The notes: generated by a model from the sequence alone, not told the origin. Numbered from the stretch's first letter, positions 25,805-38,469 are shown. The stretch is DNA of 64,000 bases from Blattabacterium cuenoti (GCF_014252255.1 NZ_CP059213.1:434001-498000), one strand, 5' to 3'. Translations and numbers: made by a program.

Positions 25805-28800
25805 TTATTGCAAAATTTCTGGTTGAATATTTTCATATTCTCTTAATCCAGTTCCTGCAGGAATTTTATGTCCTACTATAACATTTTCTTTTAATCCATA
25901 TAAATAATCTGTTTTACTACTTATTGCTGCTTCACTTAAAACCTTTGTTGTTTCTTGAAATGATGCTGCAGATATAAAAGATTTTGTTTGTAAAGCGGAT
26001 CTTGTTATTCCTTGTAATATAGGTCTAGCTGTTGCTGGAATTGCATTTCTTGTTTTTATTAATTTTTTATTTTTATATTTTAAAACAGTATTTTCATTTC
26101 TTAAATCTCTATAATTAACAATGTCTCCATTTTTAAAAATATTAGAATCTCCAGAATTTTCTACTACTTTCATATGAAAAATTCTATCATTTTCCTCTAT
26201 AAAATCATCTTTATATTCTATACTTCCTTCTAAAAATTTAGTATCTCCTACATCTAATACTTCTACTTTTCTCATCATTTGTAAAACGATTACTTCAAAA
26301 TGTTTATCATTAATTTTTACACCTTGTAAACGATATACTTCTTGTATTTCTTTAATTAAATATTCTTGAACTGCTCTAGGTCCTCTTATATTTAAAATAT
26401 CATTAGGAGTAACAGCTCCATCTGATAAAGGCATTCCTGCTTTTATATAATCATTTTCTTGTACAAGAATTTGATTTGTCAATTTAACAAGATATTTTCT
26501 AATATCTCCTGTTTTAGATTCTACAATAATCTCTCTATTACCTCGTTTAATTTTTCCATGACTAACTATACCATCCATTTCTGAAACTACAGCTGGATTA
26601 GAAGGATTACGTGCTTCAAATAATTCAGATAAACGAGGTAATCCTCCTGTTATATCTCCTGATTTTGCTGATTTTCTAGGAACTTTTACTAAAATTTTTC
26701 CTATATCTATTTTTTCTTCATCTTCTACCATTAAATGAGATCCTACTGGAAGATTATATACTTTTAATTCTTCTTTTTTATCATTCAATATTTTTAATGT
26801 AGGAACTAAATTTTTATTTCTTACTTCTGTTATTACTTTTTCTTGAAATCCGGTTTGTTCATCTATTTCAACTTGAAAGGTTAATCCTTGTTCTAAATGT
26901 TGATAAGATATAATTCCAGAAAATTCTGCAATAATAACTGCATTATATAAATCCCATTTACAAATTATATCTCCTGTTTTTAATTGATCTCCATTTTTTA
27001 CATATAAAGATGCTCCATAAGGTATATTATTAATCATTAATATTGATGATTTTTTTTTATTAAAAAGTTTCATTTCTGTTGATCTAGAAACTACTATACC
27101 TAATTTTTTTGAATTTTTTTTTGTTTTAACGAATTTTAAATCTTCAAATTCTATAATACCATCATATTTAGCTCTTATTTGTGAAGATTCTGTAATATTT
27201 CCTGCGGTTCCTCCAACATGAAAAGTTCTTAATGTAAGTTGAGTTCCTGGTTCACCAATGGATTGTGCAGCAATAACTCCTACTGCTTCTCCTTTTTGAA
27301 TTATTTTTCCTGTTGATAAATTACGACCATAACATTTAGAACAAATTCCCATTTTAGCTTCACAGGTTAAAGGAGATCGTACTTCTACCATTTCTATTCC
27401 AGATTTATCAATTATTCTTGCTATTTTTTCATCAATCATTTCACCAGAATCAATTATTAATTGATCCGATTTTGGATGATAAATCTTATTTAAAGATATA
27501 CGACCTAAAATTCTATCAAATAAAGTTTCTACTATTTCTTCATTTTTTTTTAATGCTGATATTTCTAAACCACGTAATGTATTACAGTCTTCCATTTTTA
27601 TAATTACATCTTGTGCTGCATCTACTAAACGTCTTGTTAAATATCCAGCATCTGCTGTTTTTAATGCAGTATCAGCTAATCCTTTTCGAGCTCCATGAGT
27701 AGATATAAAATATTCTAAAATAGAAAGACCTTCTCTAAAATTAGATAAAATAGGATTTTCAATAATTTCTCCTCCAGAAGATCCAGCTTTTTGTGGTTTC
27801 GCCATCAATCCACGCATTCCAGACAATTGACGTATTTGTTCTTTAGAACCTCTAGCTCCAGAATCTAACATCATATAGACAGGATTAAATCCTTGTTTAT
27901 CCTCTCTCATATATTTCATTACTTTCTCTGTAAGAATAGCATTAGTATTTGTCCATATATCAATAACTTGATTATAACGTTCATTATTCGTTATTAATCC
28001 CATATTATAATTCATTTTGATATTATCAACTTGTTTTATAGCATGATTTACCATATCTTTTTTTTTATCAGGAATAATAATATCACCTAATCCAAAAGAA
28101 AGACCTCCTTTAAATGCATTATAAAAACCTAATTCTTTAATATCATCTAAAAAATTTGCAGTAGTTGGAACATCTGTGAGTAATAATATTTTACTTATAA
28201 TTTCTCTTAATGATTTTTTTGTAAGAGATTCATTAATAAATCCTACTTTCTTAGGTACAACTTGATTAAATAAAACTCTACCAACAGTAGTTTCTATTAA
28301 TTTATTAAAAAATTTATCTTCTTCACGAAAATTAACTTTAACCTTAATTAAGGCATGTAAATCAACAACTTTTTGGTTATATGCTATTTCAACTTCTTCT
28401 GGTGAATAAAAAATAAATCCTTCTCCTTTTACTTTATTTTTATTATCTGATAATAAAGGTTTTGTCATATAATATAATCCTAAAACCATATCTTGAGAAG
28501 GTACTGTAATTGGAGATCCATTAGCCGGATTTAATATATTTTGAGAAGCTAACATTAAAAGTTGAGCTTCTAAGATAGCTCCATATGACAATGGTAAATG
28601 AACTGCCATTTGATCTCCATCAAAATCTGCATTAAAAGCAGCACAAACTAAAGGATGTAATTGAATAGCTTTACCTTCTATTAATTTAGGTTGAAAAGCT
28701 TGAATTCCTAATCTATGTAAAGTTGGAGCTCTATTTAATAATATAGGATGTCCTTTTAAAACATTTTCTAAAATATCCCATATCATAGGATCCCTTTTAT

Positions 28801-30040
28801 CAATAATTTTTTTAGAAGATTTTACTGTTTTGACTATACCTCTTTCAATTAATTTACGGATAATAAATGGTTTATAAAGTTCTGCTGCCATATCCTTAGG
28901 AAGTCCACATTCATGTAATTTTAAATGTGGACCAACGACAATAACAGATCTTGCTGAATAATCAACTCTTTTACCTAAAAGATTTTGTCTAAAGCGACCT
29001 TGTTTTCCTTTTAAAGCATCTGATAAAGATTTTAAAGGACGATTAGCTTCTGATTTTACTGCAGATACTTTTCTTGAATTATCAAAAAGAGAATCAACTG
29101 CTTCCTGAAGCATTCTTTTTTCATTTCTTAAAATAACTTCAGGAGCTTTAATTTCTATAAGTCTTTTTAAACGATTATTTCTGATAAGTACACGACGATA
29201 TAAATCGGTCATATCAGAAGCAGCATAACGACCTCCATCTAAAGGTACTAATGGTCTTAATTCAGGAGGAATTACAGATAATACATGAATAATCATCCAA
29301 GATGGATTCCCTCCATTTTTTTTTCCTTCTCTAAATGCTTCTACTACTTGTAACCGTTTTAACGCTTCAATACGTCTTTGTTTAGAAGTTTCATGATTAG
29401 CTTGATCCCTTAATTCAATAGATAAAACATCTAAATTAATACGATTTAAAAGATCTTCTATACATTCTGCTCCCATTTTAGCAATAAATTTATTAGGATC
29501 AGAATCTTCTAATTGCTGATTTCCCTTTGGGATTTTATTTAAAATATATAAATATTCTTCCTCAGTTAAAAAATCACCTTTTTGAAAAGAAGAACCATCT
29601 GAACGAAAAGCTATACCTCCTTGAATAACAACATATCGTTCATAATAAATAATCATTTCAAGTTTTTTAGAAGGTAGTCCTAATAAATATCCAATTTTAT
29701 TTGGAGATGAACGAAAACACCAAATATGAACAATAGGAACTACAAGACTTATATGCCCCATACGTTCTCTTCTAACTTTTTTCTCAGTTACTTCAACACC
29801 ACATCTATCACAAACAATTCCTTTATAACGAATTCTTTTATATTTTCCACATGCACATTCATAATCTTTAACTGGTCCAAAAATTCTTTCACAAAAGAGA
29901 CCATCTCTTTCTGGTTTATGAGTCCGATAATTTATCGTCTCTGGTTTTAAAACTTCACCATGAGATTCTTTTAATATAACTTCTGGAGAAGCTAATCTAA
30001 TAATTATTTTATTAAATTTATTGTTTTTCTTTCTATTCAT
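25805..30040 (-). CDS. rpoC: DNA-directed RNA polymerase beta' subunit
   Basis: RpoC forms the catalytic clamp of RNA polymerase. The 1411-residue protein has the N-terminal zinc ribbon (Cys62, 64, 77, 80), the clamp helices, the catalytic [12 protein letters not shown] triad of aspartates, the trigger loop region, a second zinc site ([13 protein letters not shown]) and the C-terminal [10 protein letters not shown]. It is full length. It is the last gene of the rplKAJL-rpoBC operon, 41 bases after rpoB, and ends two bases from the convergent glnS stop, leaving no room for a separate terminator. Confidence 0.98.
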   Translation of the reverse strand: MNRKKNNKFNKIIIRLASPEVILKESHGEVLKPETINYRTHKPERDGLFCERIFGPVKDYECACGKYKRIRYKGIVCDRCGVEVTEKKVRRERMGHISLVVPIVHIWCFRSSPNKIGYLLGLPSKKLEMIIYYERYVVIQGGIAFRSDGSSFQKGDFLTEEEYLYILNKIPKGNQQLEDSDPNKFIAKMGAECIEDLLNRINLDVLSIELRDQANHETSKQRRIEALKRLQVVEAFREGKKNGGNPSWMIIHVLSVIPPELRPLVPLDGGRYAASDMTDLYRRVLIRNNRLKRLIEIKAPEVILRNEKRMLQEAVDSLFDNSRKVSAVKSEANRPLKSLSDALKGKQGRFRQNLLGKRVDYSARSVIVVGPHLKLHECGLPKDMAAELYKPFIIRKLIERGIVKTVKSSKKIIDKRDPMIWDILENVLKGHPILLNRAPTLHRLGIQAFQPKLIEGKAIQLHPLVCAAFNADFDGDQMAVHLPLSYGAILEAQLLMLASQNILNPANGSPITVPSQDMVLGLYYMTKPLLSDNKNKVKGEGFIFYSPEEVEIAYNQKVVDLHALIKVKVNFREEDKFFNKLIETTVGRVLFNQVVPKKVGFINESLTKKSLREIISKILLLTDVPTTANFLDDIKELGFYNAFKGGLSFGLGDIIIPDKKKDMVNHAIKQVDNIKMNYNMGLITNNERYNQVIDIWTNTNAILTEKVMKYMREDKQGFNPVYMMLDSGARGSKEQIRQLSGMRGLMAKPQKAGSSGGEIIENPILSNFREGLSILEYFISTHGARKGLADTALKTADAGYLTRRLVDAAQDVIIKMEDCNTLRGLEISALKKNEEIVETLFDRILGRISLNKIYHPKSDQLIIDSGEMIDEKIARIIDKSGIEMVEVRSPLTCEAKMGICSKCYGRNLSTGKIIQKGEAVGVIAAQSIGEPGTQLTLRTFHVGGTAGNITESSQIRAKYDGIIEFEDLKFVKTKKNSKKLGIVVSRSTEMKLFNKKKSSILMINNIPYGASLYVKNGDQLKTGDIICKWDLYNAVIIAEFSGIISYQHLEQGLTFQVEIDEQTGFQEKVITEVRNKNLVPTLKILNDKKEELKVYNLPVGSHLMVEDEEKIDIGKILVKVPRKSAKSGDITGGLPRLSELFEARNPSNPAVVSEMDGIVSHGKIKRGNREIIVESKTGDIRKYLVKLTNQILVQENDYIKAGMPLSDGAVTPNDILNIRGPRAVQEYLIKEIQEVYRLQGVKINDKHFEVIVLQMMRKVEVLDVGDTKFLEGSIEYKDDFIEENDRIFHMKVVENSGDSNIFKNGDIVNYRDLRNENTVLKYKNKKLIKTRNAIPATARPILQGITRSALQTKSFISAASFQETTKVLSEAAISSKTDYLYGLKENVIVGHKIPAGTGLREYENIQPEILQ

Positions 30041-30081
30041 TGTTTTTTTTAAACATATAATTAATTAATAAAAATTTACTC

Positions 30082-33000
30082 TTATTCTTCTAAACGAATA
30101 TCTAATCCTAATCCTTTTAATTCATAACAAAGAACGTTAAAAGATTCTGGATTATTAGGCTCAGGCATAATTTCTCCCTTTACTATTGATTCATAAGTTT
30201 TAGCTCTTCCTATTACATCATCTGATTTAACCGTTAATATTTCACGTAAAATATTAGATGCTCCAAAAGCTTCTAAAGCCCATACCTCCATCTCTCCAAA
30301 ACGTTGCCCTCCAAATTGAGCTTTACCACCTAAAGGTTGTTGAGTAATTAAAGAATAAGGACCTATAGAACGAGAATGCATTTTATCATCAACCATATGA
30401 CCTAATTTTAACATATATATAACACCAACTGTTGCAGGTTGATCAAATCTTTCTCCTGTTCCTCCATCAAATAAATAAGTAGTTCCAAAACGAGAAATTT
30501 TAGCCTTATCTGTAAATTCACATATTTGATCTATCGTAGCACCATCAAATATAGGTGTTGAAAATTTAATATTTAATTTTTTACCAGCCCATCCTAATAC
30601 TGTTTCATATATTTGTCCTATATTCATTCTAGAAGGAACTCCTAATGGATTTAAAACAATATCAACAGGAGTCCCATCTTCTAAAAAAGGCATATCTTCT
30701 TCTCTAAGTATACGTGCCACTACTCCTTTATTTCCATGCCTACCTGCCATTTTATCTCCTATTTTTAATTTTCTTTTTTTAGCAATATATACTTTTGCCA
30801 TTTTAACAATTCCAGAAGGAAGTTCATCTCCAACTGTGATAGAAAATTTTTTATGTTTTAAAGTACTCGTTAAATCTCCTATTGATATTTTATAATTATG
30901 TAATATTTCAGAAACTAAATCATTTGTTTCATCATTATCCGTCCAACTATCCGAATAAATGCCTATATAATCTGATATTTTATCAAATATTTTAATATTA
31001 AATTCACTACCTTTTTCTATTATTTCTTTTTTTTGATTATTAAAAACAGAACTATAACATAGTTTACCATTTAAAATAAATAACAATTTTTTTATTAAAA
31101 TATTTTTAATATCTAAAAATTTTTTTTCATATTCTTTTTCTAAAGATTCTATTTGAATTTTATCTTGAACTCTTGTTTTTTTATCCTTTATACTTCTAGT
31201 AAAAAGTTTTGTATCTATAACAATTCCAAATAAAGATGGTTCAGCTCTTAAAGAAGCATCTTTTACATTTCCTGCTTTATCTCCAAAAATAGCTCTTAAT
31301 AATTTTTCTTCTGGAGTAGGATCAGATTCTCCTTTTGGTGTTATTTTTCCAATAAGAATATCACCAGGTTTTACTTCTGCTCCAACTCTTATAATTCCAT
31401 TTTTATCTAAATCTTTAGTAGCTTCTTCACTAACATTAGGAATGTCATTAGTAAATTCTTCCATTCCCAATTTTGTATCACGAACATCTAAAGAATATTC
31501 ATCTATATGTATAGAAGTAAACCAATCTTCACTAACTACTTTTTCAGAAATTAAAACAGCATCTTCAAAATTATATCCATTACATGGAATAAATGCAGCT
31601 TTTAAATTTCTTCCTAAAGCTAATTCTCCATTTTCTGTTGCATATCCTTCACATAATATTTGTCCTTTTATAATTCTCATTCCTTTTTTAACAATAGGTT
31701 TTAAATTAATACATGTATTCTGATTAGTTTTTCTAAATTTAATTAAATCATAAATTTGAATATCAGATTCAAAACTAACTAAAGATTCTTTATCTGTTTT
31801 ATCATAATGAATAATTATTTTTCTAGAATCAATATATTCTACTATACCATTTCTTTTTGCATTAATTAAAATACGAGAATCCCTTGCTATTTGTTTTTCT
31901 AATCCAGTACCTACAATTGGAGATTCAGGTTTTAATAATGGAACTGCTTGACGCATCATATTAGAGCCCATAAGAGCTCTATTCGCATCATCATGCTCCA
32001 AAAAAGGAATTAATGAAGCAGATATAGAAGCTATTTGATTTGGTGCAACATCTATATAATCTATTTGATTTGCTTTTACTATTGGAAAATCTCCATCTTC
32101 ACGAGCTATAATTCTATCAGATAAAAAACTACCATTTTTATCAATTGCATTAGCTTGTGCAATAATTTTTCCTTCTTCTTCCTCTGCACTTAAATATTTT
32201 ACTTTAGATTTAAAATCTACTTTTTGATGAATAACTGTCCTATATGGTGTCTCTACAAAACCCATATTATTAATTTTTGCAAATACAGAAAGAGAAGATA
32301 TTAATCCTATATTTGGACCTTCTGGAGTTTCAATTGGACATAATCTACCATAATGAGAATAATTAACATCTCGAACTTCAAAACCAGCTCTTTCTCTAGA
32401 TAACCCTCCTGGACCTAAAGCTGAAAGCCTTCTTTTATGAGTAATTTCAGATAAAGGATTTGTCTGATCCATAAATTGAGATAATTGATTTGTTCCAAAA
32501 AAAGTATTTATAACAGATGATAATGTTTTAGCATTAATTAAATCTACAGGCATAAATACCTCATTATCACGAACATTCATTCTTTCTCGTATAGTTCTAG
32601 ACATTCTTGCAAGACCAATACTAAATTGAGTATAAAGTTGTTCTCCTACAGTCCTAACACGTCTATTAGATAAATGATCAATATCATCTACTTCTCTTTT
32701 TGAATTAAATAAAGCATTTAAATGATTTACAATTGCAATAATATCTTTTTTTGTTAAAACTAAATAATGAGAATCTATATTTAATCCAAGACGTTTATTT
32801 AAACGATATCTTCCTACAGGACCTAAACTATATCTTGTATCAGAAAAAAAAAGTTTATCAATAACTCCTCTAGCAGTTTCTTCATCTGGAGGTTCGGTAT
32901 TTCTAAGTTGTCTATAAATATATTCTACAGCTTCTTTTTCTGAATTTGTTGGATCTTTATGTAAAGTATTATAAATAATTGAATAATCTTTTTTTATTCC

Positions 33001-33897
33001 TCCTTTTTTATGCAATAAAATAGTTTTTATTTCATGATTTTTTATAAGATCAAGATGTTCTTCTTTTAAAAGAACATCTCTATCTACAAGAACTTCATTT
33101 TTTTCTATAGAAACTACTTCACCTGTATCTTCATCTACAAAATCTTCATGCCATATTCTTAATATTCTAGCAGCTAAAGTTCTATTTAAAATATTTTTTC
33201 CATCATCTATAATTTTAACTTCTTCAGCTAAATCAAAAATCTCTAATATATCTTTATCTCTTTCATATCCTATAGCACGTAACAAAGTTGTCATCGGTAA
33301 TTTTTTTTTCCTATCGATATATGCATACATTACATTATTAATGTCTGTAGCAAATTCAATCCATGATCCTTTAAATGGAATAATTCTAGCTGAATAAAGT
33401 TTAGTTCCATTAGCATGATGAGATTGACCAAAAAAAACACCTGGAGATCTATGTAATTGAGAGACAATAACTCTTTCTGCTCCATTAAAAATAAATGATC
33501 CAGAAGGAGTCATATATGGACATGTTCCTAAATAAACATCTTGATATACTGTTTCAAAATCTTCATGTTCTGGATCTGTACAGTATAATTTTAATTTAGC
33601 TTTCAAAGGAACACTATAAGTTAATCCTCTTTCAATACATTCTTCTATAGAATATCTAGGAGAATCTATAGAATAACCTTTAAATTCTAAAACAAAAGAA
33701 TTTCTTGCATCAGAAATAGGAAAATTTTCTGTAAAAGCTTTAAATAATCCTTCATTTTTTCTATTTTCAGGTTTTGTATCTAATTGGAAAAATTCTTTAA
33801 ATGATTTTATTTGAATATCCAAAAAATCAGGATATTCAATTTTTTTTGCTACTGAAGCAAAAGTTATTCTTTCTGATATTTTTTCTGTATTCACCAA
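30082..33897 (-). CDS. rpoB: DNA-directed RNA polymerase beta subunit
   Basis: The 1271-residue protein carries the lobes and the rifampicin-pocket region ([31 protein letters not shown] spans it, with typical sensitive-type residues around DQTN and HKRR), [19 protein letters not shown], and the C-terminal [13 protein letters not shown] that contacts beta'. Everything is in frame with no lineage-level truncation apparent. The gene lies between rplL and rpoC in the conserved operon. Start is ATG at 33897, 41 bases after the rplL stop. Confidence 0.98.
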   Translation of the reverse strand: MVNTEKISERITFASVAKKIEYPDFLDIQIKSFKEFFQLDTKPENRKNEGLFKAFTENFPISDARNSFVLEFKGYSIDSPRYSIEECIERGLTYSVPLKAKLKLYCTDPEHEDFETVYQDVYLGTCPYMTPSGSFIFNGAERVIVSQLHRSPGVFFGQSHHANGTKLYSARIIPFKGSWIEFATDINNVMYAYIDRKKKLPMTTLLRAIGYERDKDILEIFDLAEEVKIIDDGKNILNRTLAARILRIWHEDFVDEDTGEVVSIEKNEVLVDRDVLLKEEHLDLIKNHEIKTILLHKKGGIKKDYSIIYNTLHKDPTNSEKEAVEYIYRQLRNTEPPDEETARGVIDKLFFSDTRYSLGPVGRYRLNKRLGLNIDSHYLVLTKKDIIAIVNHLNALFNSKREVDDIDHLSNRRVRTVGEQLYTQFSIGLARMSRTIRERMNVRDNEVFMPVDLINAKTLSSVINTFFGTNQLSQFMDQTNPLSEITHKRRLSALGPGGLSRERAGFEVRDVNYSHYGRLCPIETPEGPNIGLISSLSVFAKINNMGFVETPYRTVIHQKVDFKSKVKYLSAEEEEGKIIAQANAIDKNGSFLSDRIIAREDGDFPIVKANQIDYIDVAPNQIASISASLIPFLEHDDANRALMGSNMMRQAVPLLKPESPIVGTGLEKQIARDSRILINAKRNGIVEYIDSRKIIIHYDKTDKESLVSFESDIQIYDLIKFRKTNQNTCINLKPIVKKGMRIIKGQILCEGYATENGELALGRNLKAAFIPCNGYNFEDAVLISEKVVSEDWFTSIHIDEYSLDVRDTKLGMEEFTNDIPNVSEEATKDLDKNGIIRVGAEVKPGDILIGKITPKGESDPTPEEKLLRAIFGDKAGNVKDASLRAEPSLFGIVIDTKLFTRSIKDKKTRVQDKIQIESLEKEYEKKFLDIKNILIKKLLFILNGKLCYSSVFNNQKKEIIEKGSEFNIKIFDKISDYIGIYSDSWTDNDETNDLVSEILHNYKISIGDLTSTLKHKKFSITVGDELPSGIVKMAKVYIAKKRKLKIGDKMAGRHGNKGVVARILREEDMPFLEDGTPVDIVLNPLGVPSRMNIGQIYETVLGWAGKKLNIKFSTPIFDGATIDQICEFTDKAKISRFGTTYLFDGGTGERFDQPATVGVIYMLKLGHMVDDKMHSRSIGPYSLITQQPLGGKAQFGGQRFGEMEVWALEAFGASNILREILTVKSDDVIGRAKTYESIVKGEIMPEPNNPESFNVLCYELKGLGLDIRLEE

Positions 33898-33938
33898 TTT
33901 TAATTTAATAGAAAATTTTTTTTCAAAAAAAAACTATA

Positions 33939-34310
33939 TTATTTTAATTCTACTTCAGCTCCTATTTCTTCAAATTTATTTTTCAAATCTTCTGCTTCTT
34001 TTTTATTAACAGATTCCTTAAGAGTACTAGGAATATTATCTACTAAATCTTTAGACTCTTTAAGTCCTTTTCCTGTTATTTCTTTTACTAATTTTACTAC
34101 AGATAATTTAGAATTACCGGATGATTTTAAAATTATATTAAAAATATTTTGTTCCTCTTTTTTAGAAATTTTATCTTCTTGAGAAGAAATATTTTCTGTT
34201 TTTACAAAACTAGATGGCTCTATTCCATATTTTTTTTTTAATATTGAGGCTAATTCATTAACTTGTTTAACAGTTAAATTTACTAATTGTTCTGCTAGCT
34301 TTTCTATCAT
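33939..34310 (-). CDS. rplL: 50S ribosomal protein L7/L12
   Basis: This 123-residue acidic protein forms the stalk dimers that recruit translation GTPases. The N-terminal dimerisation helix region (MIEKLAEQLVNLTVKQVNEL) is followed by a flexible hinge and the C-terminal domain with KLSVVKLVKEITGKGLKESKD visible in part. The order rplJ-rplL-rpoB is canonical. The hinge is serine/lysine rich rather than the usual alanine rich, consistent with A+T mutation pressure. Confidence 0.96.
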   Translation of the reverse strand: MIEKLAEQLVNLTVKQVNELASILKKKYGIEPSSFVKTENISSQEDKISKKEEQNIFNIILKSSGNSKLSVVKLVKEITGKGLKESKDLVDNIPSTLKESVNKKEAEDLKNKFEEIGAEVELK

Positions 34311-34348
34311 ATTTATTTAATATTAGTAATACTTAAATTTCAATAATT

Positions 34349-34897
34349 TCAATTTATATTTTGTATTTTTTTTCTTCTAATAGATTCTAATATATTACAT
34401 ATTTTATCTTTAATAGATAAAATAATATTTTCTATTGGAAATTGCAGTATATATAATATATCAATAATATAATCTTCTTTAGATTTAATATTAATTAGAA
34501 TATCCAAATCTTTATTTCCAAAATAAAAAGACTCATTAACATAAGCTCCTTTTAAATATGGACTTTCACATTTTTCTTGAATATGAAAATTTTTTATAAT
34601 TTTTGAAGCTATATTTCCATTTTCTAAATTTGAAAATAAAATAGTAGTATTTCCATTTAAAATAGAAAAAAATGAAGAAAATTTTTTATTTTCTATTTTT
34701 TCTAAAGATTTTTTTAATAAAGTATTTTTTATTACTTTCATTTTAATATTAAATTCATAAAAATTTTTTCTAAGAATAAATATTTGATTAGAATTTAAAT
34801 TAGATATATTGATAAAATATATTGTTTTATTATTGGATAATATAGAAAATAATTCCAATAATTCTTTTTCTTTTTTTTTCTTTTTATTATTATTCAT
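34349..34897 (-). CDS. rplJ: 50S ribosomal protein L10
   Basis: L10 anchors L7/L12 dimers to 23S rRNA. The 182-residue protein shows a divergent N-terminal rRNA-binding domain (KEKELLELFSILSNNKTIYFINISNL, partly) with IKVIKNTLLKKSLE, and a C-terminal helix region that should bind L12. It is weakly conserved in sequence, as expected for L10 in A+T-rich genomes; identification depends also on its place between rplA and rplL. Seven bases separate it from rplA. Confidence 0.9.
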   Translation of the reverse strand: MNNNKKKKKEKELLELFSILSNNKTIYFINISNLNSNQIFILRKNFYEFNIKMKVIKNTLLKKSLEKIENKKFSSFFSILNGNTTILFSNLENGNIASKIIKNFHIQEKCESPYLKGAYVNESFYFGNKDLDILINIKSKEDYIIDILYILQFPIENIILSIKDKICNILESIRRKKIQNIN

Positions 34898-34904
34898 ATT
34901 TTCT

Positions 34905-35591
34905 TCAAAAAACTTTTGAATCTAATGGAATACTATTACTCATCGTAGTAGATAAATAAATACTTTTTATATAAATTCCTTTAGAAGTAGATGGTTTATT
35001 TCGAATTATTGTTACCATAAATTCTTTAATATTATCCATTAAATATTTTTCAGAAAAAGAAATTCTTCCTATTGAAGCATGAATAATTCCATAACGATCT
35101 GTTTTAAAAGAAATTCTACCAGATTTAATTTCTTTAATAGATTTTTCTGGTGTTTCAGAAACTGTATTTAATTTAGGATCAGGCATCAATCCTTTAGGTC
35201 CTAATATTTTTCCTATAGGACCTAATTGATTCATTACAGAAGGAGTAGCAACAATAATATCAATATTCGTCCATCCAGATTTAATTTTTTCAATATAATC
35301 TAATCCTACGTAATCTGCCCCAGCTTCTTTAGATTCTAATTCTTTTTCTTTATTAACTAAAGCTAATACACAAATATTTTTACCTATACCATAAGGTAAT
35401 TTAACAGTTCCTTTTACCATTTGATTAGGTAAACGAACATCTATTCCCAGATTTATAGAAATATCAACAGAAGCATCAAATTTTACAAAAGTTATTTCCT
35501 TTAAAAGAGAAATTGCTTCTTCTAAAGAATATTTTTTTTTAGAAATTTTTTCTATAATTTTATTTCTATTTTTAGTTATTTTTTTTAACAT
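34905..35591 (-). CDS. rplA: 50S ribosomal protein L1
   Basis: L1 binds 23S rRNA at the mobile stalk near the tRNA exit site and in many bacteria represses its own operon. The 228-residue protein has VDISINLGIDVRLPNQMVKG, the GPKGLMPDPKLNTVS signature and the ISFKTDRYGIIHASIG region. It follows rplK by 22 bases. No obvious L1 leader-binding mimic was recognised upstream of rplK. Confidence 0.97.
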   Translation of the reverse strand: MLKKITKNRNKIIEKISKKKYSLEEAISLLKEITFVKFDASVDISINLGIDVRLPNQMVKGTVKLPYGIGKNICVLALVNKEKELESKEAGADYVGLDYIEKIKSGWTNIDIIVATPSVMNQLGPIGKILGPKGLMPDPKLNTVSETPEKSIKEIKSGRISFKTDRYGIIHASIGRISFSEKYLMDNIKEFMVTIIRNKPSTSKGIYIKSIYLSTTMSNSIPLDSKVF

Positions 35592-35613
35592 ACCGAAAAT
35601 AAATAGAATATTT

Positions 35614-36060
35614 TTAAGAAGTTTCTATTTCTATTCCCATAGATCTTGCAGTTCCAGAAACCATAGAAATAGCAGATTTTATTGAAAAACAATTTAAATC
35701 TACCATTTTATATTTTGCTATCATTTCAATCTTATCTAAACTTATTTTTCCAATTTTAGATCTATTAGATTCTTTTGATCCTTTTTCTATTTTCATCATA
35801 TTTAATAATTGAATAGAAACTGGTGATTTTTTTATAATAAAAGAAAATGATTTATCTTCATATACAGTGATTACAACAGGACATATTTCTCCTTTACTTT
35901 CTTGAGTAAGAGAATTATATTGTTTACAAAATTCCATGATATTAACTCCTGAACTTCCTAAAATAGGACCAATGGGTGGAGCAGGGCTAGCTTGTCCTCC
36001 ATTTATTTTTTGAATTTTAACTTTTTTAATTACTTTTTTATTTCCTTTAATTTTAACCAT
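35614..36060 (-). CDS. rplK: 50S ribosomal protein L11
   Basis: L11 binds the GTPase-associated centre of 23S rRNA. The 148-residue protein has the N-terminal GGQASPAPPIGPILGSSGVNIMEFCKQ region with its conserved prolines, and the C-terminal rRNA-binding domain ending SMVSGTARSMGIEI. Length is close to the usual 141-147. It lies 20 bases after nusG and starts the rplKAJL-rpoBC run. Confidence 0.97.
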   Translation of the reverse strand: MVKIKGNKKVIKKVKIQKINGGQASPAPPIGPILGSSGVNIMEFCKQYNSLTQESKGEICPVVITVYEDKSFSFIIKKSPVSIQLLNMMKIEKGSKESNRSKIGKISLDKIEMIAKYKMVDLNCFSIKSAISMVSGTARSMGIEIETS

Positions 36061-36080
36061 GATTCACAATTAATTTAATT

Positions 36081-36635
36081 TTAAATTTTTTCTATTTGTG
36101 TAAAATTTAATTCTAATGGAGTTTTTCTTCCAAAAATTAAAACAGATAATTCTAATTTTCTTTTTTCTTCATTAATTTTTTCAATTGTTCCATTAAATCC
36201 AGTAAAAGGACCATCTATAACTTTAATTGTTTCTCCAACTATAAAAGGAATATTAATATTTTCATAATCTTCCGATAATTGATCTATTTTACCCAACATT
36301 TTATTAACTTCATCATTTCTCATAGGAATTGGAACCGCGGTTACTCCTTTACCTTCACTTAAAAAATTAATAACTCCAGGAACATTTTTAATTGCATGAA
36401 CAGCTTCTCCTTCTAAATTTACTTCTATCATAACATATCCAGGATAATGAACTTTTTCTCTATGAATTTTTTTACCTTTTCTCATTTGTATAACTTTTTC
36501 AATAGGAACCAATACTTTTCCTATATATTCTTGAAATCCATTATCCCTAATTTCGTTTTCAATATATAATCTTACTTTATTTTCTTGTCCACTAATAGTT
36601 TTAATAACATACCATTTTTTTTCCAAATCACTCAT
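36081..36635 (-). CDS. nusG: Transcription termination/antitermination factor NusG
   Basis: NusG binds the RNA polymerase clamp to promote processive elongation and links it to rho or ribosomal S10. The 184-residue protein starts KKWYVIKTISGQENKVRLYIE (NGN domain) and ends with a KOW domain (GETIKVIDGPFTGFNGTIEKI). Size and domain order are normal. The secE stop is 9 bases upstream of its start, and rplK follows. Confidence 0.97.
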   Translation of the reverse strand: MSDLEKKWYVIKTISGQENKVRLYIENEIRDNGFQEYIGKVLVPIEKVIQMRKGKKIHREKVHYPGYVMIEVNLEGEAVHAIKNVPGVINFLSEGKGVTAVPIPMRNDEVNKMLGKIDQLSEDYENINIPFIVGETIKVIDGPFTGFNGTIEKINEEKRKLELSVLIFGRKTPLELNFTQIEKI

Positions 36636-36644
36636 ATATCTTTT

Positions 36645-36824
36645 TTATAAAGAAAATAATTTTTTAATTAAAAAAATGAAAAAAATATCTACTCCATACA
36701 AAAATATGGATAGAAATATAGAAAAAAAAAATACCATCATTGTTTTTATTTGTAAAGTTTCCCACTTAGGCCATGTAATGCAATGAAAAAATTCATTATA
36801 AATTTCTAATAAAAAATTTTTCAT
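36645..36824 (-). CDS. secE: Preprotein translocase subunit SecE
   Basis: A 59-residue reading frame begins MKNFLLEIYNEFFHCITWPK and has one membrane helix (about 30-55). The amphipathic helix followed by the conserved TWPKWE motif is diagnostic of the short, single-spanning SecE. It clamps SecY in the SecYEG channel. The position between tRNA-Trp and nusG is the canonical one. It is just below the length usually reported by ORF finders. Confidence 0.95.
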   Translation of the reverse strand: MKNFLLEIYNEFFHCITWPKWETLQIKTMMVFFFSIFLSIFLYGVDIFFIFLIKKLFSL

Positions 36825-36856
36825 ATTTTTTTTTACGATTTTTTACACAAATCATG

Positions 36857-36929
36857 CACGGATGGTAAGGATCGAACTTACGCCCTTCGGTTTTGGAGAC
36901 CGATGCTCTACCAACTAAGCTACATCCGT
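36857..36929 (-). tRNA. tRNA-Trp (anticodon CCA)
   Basis: A 73-base cloverleaf with acceptor ACGGATG/CATCCGT, anticodon loop CTCCAAA (CCA), T-arm GTAAG-TTCGATC-CTTAC and discriminator G. It lies between tuf and secE, the usual Bacteroidetes position. It reads UGG only, in keeping with TGA being a stop here. Confidence 0.97.
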
Positions 36930-36956
36930 ATTAAAAATAATAATAAAATAATAATA

Positions 36957-38144
36957 TTAATCCATTATACGAATAACTTGTCCAGCTCCTACTGTTTTTC
37001 CTCCTTCACGAATAGCAAAACGTAAATTTTCACTTAATGCCACAGGCTGATGTAATTCTACATCCATAGAAATATTATCTCCTGGAATTACCATTTCTAC
37101 TCCTTTTGGAAGATAAATTTCTCCTGTTACATCTGTTGTTCTTAAATAAAATTGAGGACGATATTTGTTATGAAATGGTGTATGTCTACCTCCTTCTTCT
37201 TTTGTAAGAATATATACTTCAGATTTAAATTTTTTATGAGGTTTTATCGAACCTGGTGCACCAATAACCATTCCTCTTCTAATATCTTTTTTTTCTATTC
37301 CACGTAATAAAAGACCAACATTATCTCCGGCTTGACCTTTATCTAAAATTTTTCTAAACATTTCAACTCCCGTTACAGTAGAAGATAATTTTTTATCTCC
37401 CATTCCTATAATATCCACTAAGTCCCCTGTATTAATTATACCACTTTCTATACGACCTGTTGCAACTGTTCCTCTTCCAGTTATTGTAAAAACATCTTCT
37501 ACAGGCATTAAAAATGGTTTATCCATTTCACGAATAGGTTCAGGAATATAATCATCTAATATATTCATTAGATCTTTAATCTTTTTTATCCATTTTTCTT
37601 CTCCATTTAAAGCTCCTAATGCAGATCCTTGTATTATAGGAATATTTTCTCCATCATATTCATATTTAGAAAGTAATTCTCTAATTTCCATTTCTACTAA
37701 TTCTAATAATTCAGGATCATCAACTTGATCCACTTTATTCATAAAAACTACAATTTTAGGAACACCTACTTGACGAGATAATAATATATGTTCTCTGGTT
37801 TGAGGCATAGGACCATCTGTAGCTGCTACAACTAAAATGGCTCCATCCATCTGAGCTGCTCCTGTTATCATATTTTTTACATAATCAGCATGTCCGGGAC
37901 AATCAACATGAGCATAATGTCGTTTTACTGTTTCATATTCTACATGAGATGTATTAATAGTAATTCCTCTCGCTTTTTCTTCAGGAGCATTATCTATAGC
38001 ATCAAAACTTTTTTCTTTTGCTAATCCTATTTCTGATAATACTTTTGTAATAGCAGCAGTTAAAGTAGTTTTACCATGATCAACATGACCTGTTGTTCCT
38101 ATATTTAAATGTGGTTTGTCTCGTTTAAATTTTTCTTTTGACAT
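36957..38144 (-). CDS. tuf: Elongation factor Tu
   Basis: EF-Tu delivers aminoacyl-tRNA to the ribosome. The 395-residue GTPase has GHVDHGKT (19-26), the switch I region with [30 protein letters not shown], and the two beta-barrel domains with [11 protein letters not shown] and RTTDVTG. Only one copy is in this window. It lies within the tRNA-tuf-tRNA-Trp-secE-nusG arrangement and was probably processed from one tRNA-containing transcript. Confidence 0.98.
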   Translation of the reverse strand: MSKEKFKRDKPHLNIGTTGHVDHGKTTLTAAITKVLSEIGLAKEKSFDAIDNAPEEKARGITINTSHVEYETVKRHYAHVDCPGHADYVKNMITGAAQMDGAILVVAATDGPMPQTREHILLSRQVGVPKIVVFMNKVDQVDDPELLELVEMEIRELLSKYEYDGENIPIIQGSALGALNGEEKWIKKIKDLMNILDDYIPEPIREMDKPFLMPVEDVFTITGRGTVATGRIESGIINTGDLVDIIGMGDKKLSSTVTGVEMFRKILDKGQAGDNVGLLLRGIEKKDIRRGMVIGAPGSIKPHKKFKSEVYILTKEEGGRHTPFHNKYRPQFYLRTTDVTGEIYLPKGVEMVIPGDNISMDVELHQPVALSENLRFAIREGGKTVGAGQVIRIMD

Positions 38145-38175
38145 GATAAAGATTATTAAAAATTTAGTTTAAAAA

Positions 38176-38247
38176 AGCCAATAACGGGAATTGAACCCGT
38201 GTCCTCTTCCTTACCAAGGAAGTACTCTTCCACTGAGCTACATTGGC
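38176..38247 (-). tRNA. tRNA-Thr (anticodon GGU)
   Basis: A 72-base cloverleaf with acceptor GCCAATG/TATTGGC, anticodon loop TTGGTAA (GGT), T-arm ACGGG-TTCAATT-CCCGT. It is the last of four tRNAs leading into tuf. Confidence 0.96.
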
Positions 38248-38262
38248 CATAATTAAATCTAG

Positions 38263-38335
38263 AGCGGAAGACGGGATTCGAACCCGCGACATTCAACTTG
38301 GAAGGCTGATGCTCTACCAACTGAGCTACTTCCGC
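38263..38335 (-). tRNA. tRNA-Gly (anticodon UCC)
   Basis: A 73-base cloverleaf with acceptor GCGGAAG/CTTCCGC, anticodon loop CTTCCAA (TCC) and T-arm GCGGG-TTCGAAT-CCCGT. It complements the tRNA-Gly(GCC) at 45.7 kb. Confidence 0.96.
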
Positions 38336-38351
38336 TTATTTATTTAATTAA

Positions 38352-38436
38352 TGGGGAGAGCAGGATTCGAACCTGCGAAGACAAAAGCCAACAGATTTAC
38401 AGTCTGTCCTCGTTAACCAAACTTGAGTATCTCCCC
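38352..38436 (-). tRNA. tRNA-Tyr (anticodon GUA)
   Basis: An 85-base class II tRNA with acceptor GGGGAGA/TCTCCCC, anticodon stem-loop ACAGA-CTGTAAA-TCTGT (GTA), a long variable arm and discriminator A. Confidence 0.96.
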
Positions 38437-38469
38437 TTTTAAAATCATCTTCTTTAAAAAAAAGATTCA

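Noticed and set aside
31442-31723. A 93-codon plus-strand frame within rpoB
   Set aside because: Antisense shadow of rpoB; no start context or recognisable domain.
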